64,000 nt of DNA from an uncultured Brevibacillus sp. (GTDB lineage: Bacteria > Bacillota > Bacilli > Brevibacillales > Brevibacillaceae), in assembly GCF_947502445.1 (NCBI RefSeq), contig NZ_CANMZW010000001.1:124001-188000 (forward strand), read 5' to 3'. Shown piece by piece: positions 60,690-64,000 of this stretch. Numbering within the stretch: the first letter of the stretch is position 1; each line of letters starts with the position of its first letter. Under the pieces are notes generated by a model. That model made no database searches. It was not told where the DNA came from and saw only the letters and a list, made by a program, of their open reading frames with translations. Both the position numbers and the translations under genes were made by a program.

Positions 60690-61778
60690 CTATTTTTTCA
60701 GGAACATCTGCACGAATGTTTTTCCGTGTGGGCCGCCGTTCACTACAGCAATTCCCACATAATCATACGCAGAGCTCATCATATTGGCTTTGTGTCCCGA
60801 AGAATTCATAAACATTTGATGAGCGCCACTTACGGATGGATTCTGAGCAATGTTTTCAGCAGCTGCTCGGTAGTTGATGCCAAAGCTTTCCATCATCTGA
60901 AACGGCGAGCCATACGTAGGAGAGGTGTGGCTGAAGTACCCTTTATCGACCATCTCCTGTGCCTTTACACGTGCTACCTTCACTACTTGCATGTCGACCT
61001 GATACGGTGCAAGTCCGCTGTTGGCACGCTCCTTGTTCACGAGCTGAACCATTTCCTTTTCATCTGCAGTCAATTCAGAAGGCAACGAAACGCTTGGATT
61101 TACCGTTCCTGTGCCAGGCTTTTGCGGTTGATCAGGATGGGAAGGAGTAACAGGTGGCAACGGATCAGGCTTCGCTTGCCCATTGTTGTTCTTGTATTGC
61201 GTCTGGATCGCACTGTATGTTTTTGCGTCTGCTTCGCCTGTCAAAGTCTGCTTGTTCCGCGACTGGAATAGCATCACATTAAAACGAGTGGAATCATCAT
61301 ACGTGCCATTCACAGTTATTTTATAGCCGAGGGCAGCAAGCATTTTTTGCAGCTCTTTGACTCGCTCTCCGCTAGATCTCAGTTTCAGTGTTCCCGTTTG
61401 ATCGGCTGGTTTTGACGGAGTCTCCGGTTTTGTTTCCGGCTTCGTTTCCGGCTTCGTTTGCGGCTTTTTGTTCAGGGAAACATAAGCCGTTTTCATTTTA
61501 TCGTACGTGGCTTTGTTTACGATCCCTGTTTGCTTTAGCTTGTACTTTTTCTGGAACTGCTTGACGTTGTAGGCAGTGTAGCTGTTATAGAGCTTGTCTA
61601 CTTTTAATTTGTAATCAAATTTTAAAGCGTCAAGCATCTTTTCCACTTCTAAAACCCGTGCGTTATTCATCCCTTTTTTCAAAGGGGTAAAAGTCGATTT
61701 CGCAAAGGCAGGTTGTCCGATCATGGTGACGGAGACGGACAGGGAAAGGATAGCGGCAATCTTCTTCATGCGATTCAT
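60690..61778 (-). CDS. Secreted CAP-domain protein with two peptidoglycan-binding domains
   Basis: A 362-residue protein. Signal peptide residues 1-26; two peptidoglycan-binding-1 type domains (LKKGMNNARVLEVEKMLDAL near 33-100 and LRSSGERVKELQKMLAALGYK near 128-195); a Pro/Lys/Thr linker with KPETKPETKPET repeats; and a C-terminal CAP/SCP domain with VNKERANSGLAPYQVD, HTSPTYGSPFQMM, AAENIA and MNSSGHKANMMS (CAP signature His and Glu). Related to Bacillus YkwD-like and spore-associated CAP proteins. AAGGCGTGAT precedes the ATG. Confidence 0.88.
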   Translation of the reverse strand: MNRMKKIAAILSLSVSVTMIGQPAFAKSTFTPLKKGMNNARVLEVEKMLDALKFDYKLKVDKLYNSYTAYNVKQFQKKYKLKQTGIVNKATYDKMKTAYVSLNKKPQTKPETKPETKPETPSKPADQTGTLKLRSSGERVKELQKMLAALGYKITVNGTYDDSTRFNVMLFQSRNKQTLTGEADAKTYSAIQTQYKNNNGQAKPDPLPPVTPSHPDQPQKPGTGTVNPSVSLPSELTADEKEMVQLVNKERANSGLAPYQVDMQVVKVARVKAQEMVDKGYFSHTSPTYGSPFQMMESFGINYRAAAENIAQNPSVSGAHQMFMNSSGHKANMMSSAYDYVGIAVVNGGPHGKTFVQMFLKK

Positions 61779-61875
61779 GTCATCACGCCTTTCTCTGGTT
61801 TATCGCTCCTTGTAATGGTACTAAATTGCCAGTGGAATAAAAAAGCTCAAAATATTGGAAAGAGGTGGAGAAGAG

Positions 61876-62220
61876 GTGTTTGATCTCTCGTGGATCGACA
61901 TGGTTATCCTTGTGCTGGCAAGCTTTCGACTTACCCATTTGATCGTCTTTGATGAGATTACTTCTTTTTTGCGCGAGCCATTTATAAAGGTCACTTATGT
62001 CACCGATTCGTCCGGTCAAGTCGTTCGCGATTTCCAATTTAAAGGGGGAGCGGTGCGGCAATGGATCGGAAAGCTGCTTAGCTGCCACTGGTGTGTCGGC
62101 ATTTGGATCGGGGTGCTCACTGTTGCCCTGTACCTGTATGTACCAGCCGCCTATCCGGTCCTGCTTATTTTGGCGATAGCGGGAGCGGCGGCTGTAATCG
62201 AAACGAAGCTGTACATGTGA
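61876..62220 (+). CDS. DUF1360 membrane protein (YjcA-like sporulation protein)
   Basis: A 114-residue protein with a membrane segment near residues 5-20 and two at the C-terminus. Conserved DUF1360 features: ASFRLTHLIVFDEITSFLREPF and LLSCHWCVGIWIG with the CxxC pair. Bacillus subtilis YjcA of this family is a sporulation protein. A GTG at 61876 is favoured because AGAGGTGGAG lies before it; the TTG at 61855 is less likely. Convergent with a glycosyltransferase gene, eight bases apart. Confidence 0.75.
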   Translation: MFDLSWIDMVILVLASFRLTHLIVFDEITSFLREPFIKVTYVTDSSGQVVRDFQFKGGAVRQWIGKLLSCHWCVGIWIGVLTVALYLYVPAAYPVLLILAIAGAAAVIETKLYM

Positions 62221-62228
62221 TGACAAAA

Positions 62229-63416
62229 TCAACTGCGTGAAAAGGCATGGTAGACGATAAACTCATCATGAGACAGCGGGATCACTTCATCAGCCCTGTA
62301 ACCACCGACGAGCTTGTTGTGGATTTGCGGCGGAGTAGCAGGAACAATACTGGTAGAAGCAATATCAACCCGATGAATATGTGTCCGTGGATCGAGCGGG
62401 ACTTCAATGGCGAAAATGGACTTTTCGATCGTAAAGGTTTTAGCCTTGACACCATTTACTAAAGCAGTCAGGGTGAACGGTTTTATCGTTTTGGCAGTAG
62501 GACCAGGAACAGAACCTTTCAGCAACAGAATGTGTGACGGGTTGCTGGGGTCGGATTCGACCATTACCCGCAGGACGGGCGGTGCCCACATGTCAGGAAA
62601 TCGGTTCATGCTTGCGATTCGAGCTGAGTTGGAAGGAAAGGTCTTGTACTGCTTTAATAATTCGATGACGCCCAAACCGCGATATTGTGATACATGGGAC
62701 ACCCATCCGCTAGGTATGCTCATATAATGCTTCGCTAATGATTTAAACACTTCCGGAATCCCGATCGAATGCCACTGGGTCGAGGATTTGCACGTGGCAT
62801 GAATGCGGGCATTTGCAAAAAACTCGGGGATAAAGCCGATTTGGTGAAACTTGGCAATCCGCATCCACAGCTCATAGTCCATACAAAAGTGCAGCTTTTC
62901 ATCCACACCACCCATTTGTGTGACCACGTGACTGCGAATAAATGCGGCCGGTTGGCAGACACAGCATGTATAAAATAAACGCTTGGCATCTGCGTGATCG
63001 GAAGGAAACGTATTCACTGCCAGGCTGTGTTCATTCACGACCTGACATTTGCCATGAATCATACCCCATTGCGGGTTTTGTAAAAAGGCTTGCACAGCTT
63101 TGCGAATCGCACCTGGCAAATAAGTATCATCAGAGTTCAGCCAGCCAATAATGGACCCTTGAGCTCTGGCAAACCCTTTGTTAATCGCGTGGGATTGTCC
63201 ACGGTCTGGTTCAGAAATATACCGAAATCGGCTGTCTGCTTGTGCGTACTCCTGTAAAATAGCGAGTGTATCATCCGTCGAGCCGCCATCTATGACAATC
63301 ATCTCAATGTTGGTGTAGTCCTGAAGTAGAACACTGTTAATCGTCTCGCGAATAAATCTTCCCTGGTTAAAGGAAGGGGTTACGATACTGACGAGAGGAA
63401 GCTGGGGGGTAGACAT
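62229..63416 (-). CDS. Family 2 glycosyltransferase with a C-terminal extension
   Basis: A 395-residue protein. The GT-A domain starts PLVSIVTPSFNQGRFIRETINSV with VIDGGSTDDT (residues ~40), the NSDDTYLPGA DXD-like site near 96 and FCMDYELWMRIAKFHQIGFIPE near 175. A C-terminal beta-rich region of about 110 residues (PVLRVMVESDPSNPSHILLLKG) extends it. TTGAAAGGAG precedes ATG 63416; a longer open frame to 63581 has no site. It sits just downstream of the decayed methyltransferase on the same strand. Confidence 0.88.
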   Translation of the reverse strand: MSTPQLPLVSIVTPSFNQGRFIRETINSVLLQDYTNIEMIVIDGGSTDDTLAILQEYAQADSRFRYISEPDRGQSHAINKGFARAQGSIIGWLNSDDTYLPGAIRKAVQAFLQNPQWGMIHGKCQVVNEHSLAVNTFPSDHADAKRLFYTCCVCQPAAFIRSHVVTQMGGVDEKLHFCMDYELWMRIAKFHQIGFIPEFFANARIHATCKSSTQWHSIGIPEVFKSLAKHYMSIPSGWVSHVSQYRGLGVIELLKQYKTFPSNSARIASMNRFPDMWAPPVLRVMVESDPSNPSHILLLKGSVPGPTAKTIKPFTLTALVNGVKAKTFTIEKSIFAIEVPLDPRTHIHRVDIASTSIVPATPPQIHNKLVGGYRADEVIPLSHDEFIVYHAFSRS

Positions 63417-63526
63417 GTGTGCCACTCCTTTCAAAAATTTCCAACGCCAAAAAACGGCACGCCTGAAATAGGATATGTACAAGAAGAAGCATTGGTATCG
63501 GGATACTTTTCTTATTTTGAATCCAA

Positions 63527-63975
63527 TCAACAGAGCAGCGTGAAACAAAAAAAGAGTGTGGCCTCCTGTAGGATGACACACACTCTAATATAAAAAGTAT
63601 GTTCCTTGTCATCAAGAATACAAGCTGTTTCGATGAGCAGGTGTCCACCCGTTTTGACGACGCTTCTTGCTTGCGAGATTGTCCACAACGGGTCGCGAAC
63701 GTGATAAAGCAGCCCGGTATGCTGAACGATGTCGAACAAGTTGTGGCCCCGAGCTATTCTGCCTCAAAAGCCCACATGCCGTCAAAGCTGGCGACGTCGA
63801 GGACTCGTTTTCCCGCATAATTCAAGTGCTGCCTCGATTTTCGCGTGCATTCCCACAGTGGTTCCAAAATAGCGAGACCTGGTGTAGCTATTCCAGGGCG
63901 AAGCGAGATTTTATGGTACCAGCTGCGTTATCCGATCTCAGCTAAAATTTCACTGTCTGTCCATGTTCCTCCCAC
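63527..63975 (-). pseudogene. Broken class I methyltransferase gene
   Basis: GTG 63975 after AAAAGGAGGG opens a frame GGTWTDSEILAEIG that hits TAA, resumes as RSWYHKISLRPGIATPGLAILEPLWECTRK, then KRVLDVASFDGMWAFEAE (SAM motif I) and TAG. The next conserved segment FDIVQHTGLLYHVRDPLWTISQARSVVKTGGHLLIET is in another frame, so about 60-70 residues are missing between. Two nonsense codons and a deletion make it non-functional. The family may once have served glycan modification beside the adjacent glycosyltransferase. Confidence 0.7.
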
Positions 63976-64000
63976 TTTTATTCCCTCCTTTTGGCAAAAA

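Overview
The window looks like chromosome from a spore-forming, aerobic, low-to-mid GC Firmicute, most likely Brevibacillus (B. brevis group). The evidence is the yslB-sdhCAB block, a lysine-riboswitch-controlled lysC of the Bacillus aspartokinase II type, gerE, a GerA-type germinant receptor operon, an immune inhibitor A (M6) protease, and many strong AAGGAGG ribosome binding sites with TTG/GTG starts. The assignment rests on gene content remembered from those genera; no database search was run.

Layout. 0-2.1 kb: end of a branched-chain amino acid ABC operon (livM-livG-livF). 2.1-10.1 kb: DUF2164 protein, uvrC, lysine riboswitch plus lysC, yslB, sdhCAB. 10.1-19.4 kb: MarR regulator, a large subtilisin-family protease, a CheX-like protein, a broken M24 peptidase, two peptide-type ABC permeases, and gerE behind a near-perfect SigK promoter. 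19.5-31.7 kb is an accessory, partly decayed stretch. It has a NIPSNAP protein, a methyltransferase and a two-repeat membrane protein bracketed by short recurring motifs, an amidohydrolase, MBL and VOC proteins, a CapK-like/Amj-like gene pair and an SLH protein. It also has several broken genes (HAD, surface-domain fragment, PH-domain, DUF4085) and a probable group II intron scar. 31.8-43.4 kb: coiled-coil membrane protein, cysteine synthase, M20 amidohydrolase, an orphan sensor kinase, an MFS exporter with a large palindrome, TrmB regulator, inhA protease, a truncated MFS gene and adaA. 43.5-47.8 kb: germinant receptor operon (A, C, small membrane protein, B). 48.0-51.6 kb: a complete fixABCX electron-transfer operon.

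51.7-64 kb is the most unusual part. It holds a JAMM protease and a small Gly-Gly-Cys protein downstream of a ~1,370-residue coiled-coil protein made of about 21 tandem 39-residue (117-bp) repeats. Next come a cysteine-rich secreted-looking protein, two family 2 glycosyltransferases, a 521-residue protein with an acidic middle and a SigE-like promoter, a CAP-domain protein, a DUF1360 sporulation protein and a decayed methyltransferase. Together these suggest a spore-surface structure (a fibrous or coiled-coil layer plus glycosylation) that I cannot match to a described system; this is inference.

Two window-wide patterns stand out. At least four genes (M24 peptidase, DUF4085 protein, MFS transporter, methyltransferase) carry an internal deletion with a frame change. 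A ~90-base, three-hairpin repeat occurs twice, 33 kb apart, each time just after a gene end. I saw no rRNA or tRNA gene, CRISPR array or intact insertion sequence.
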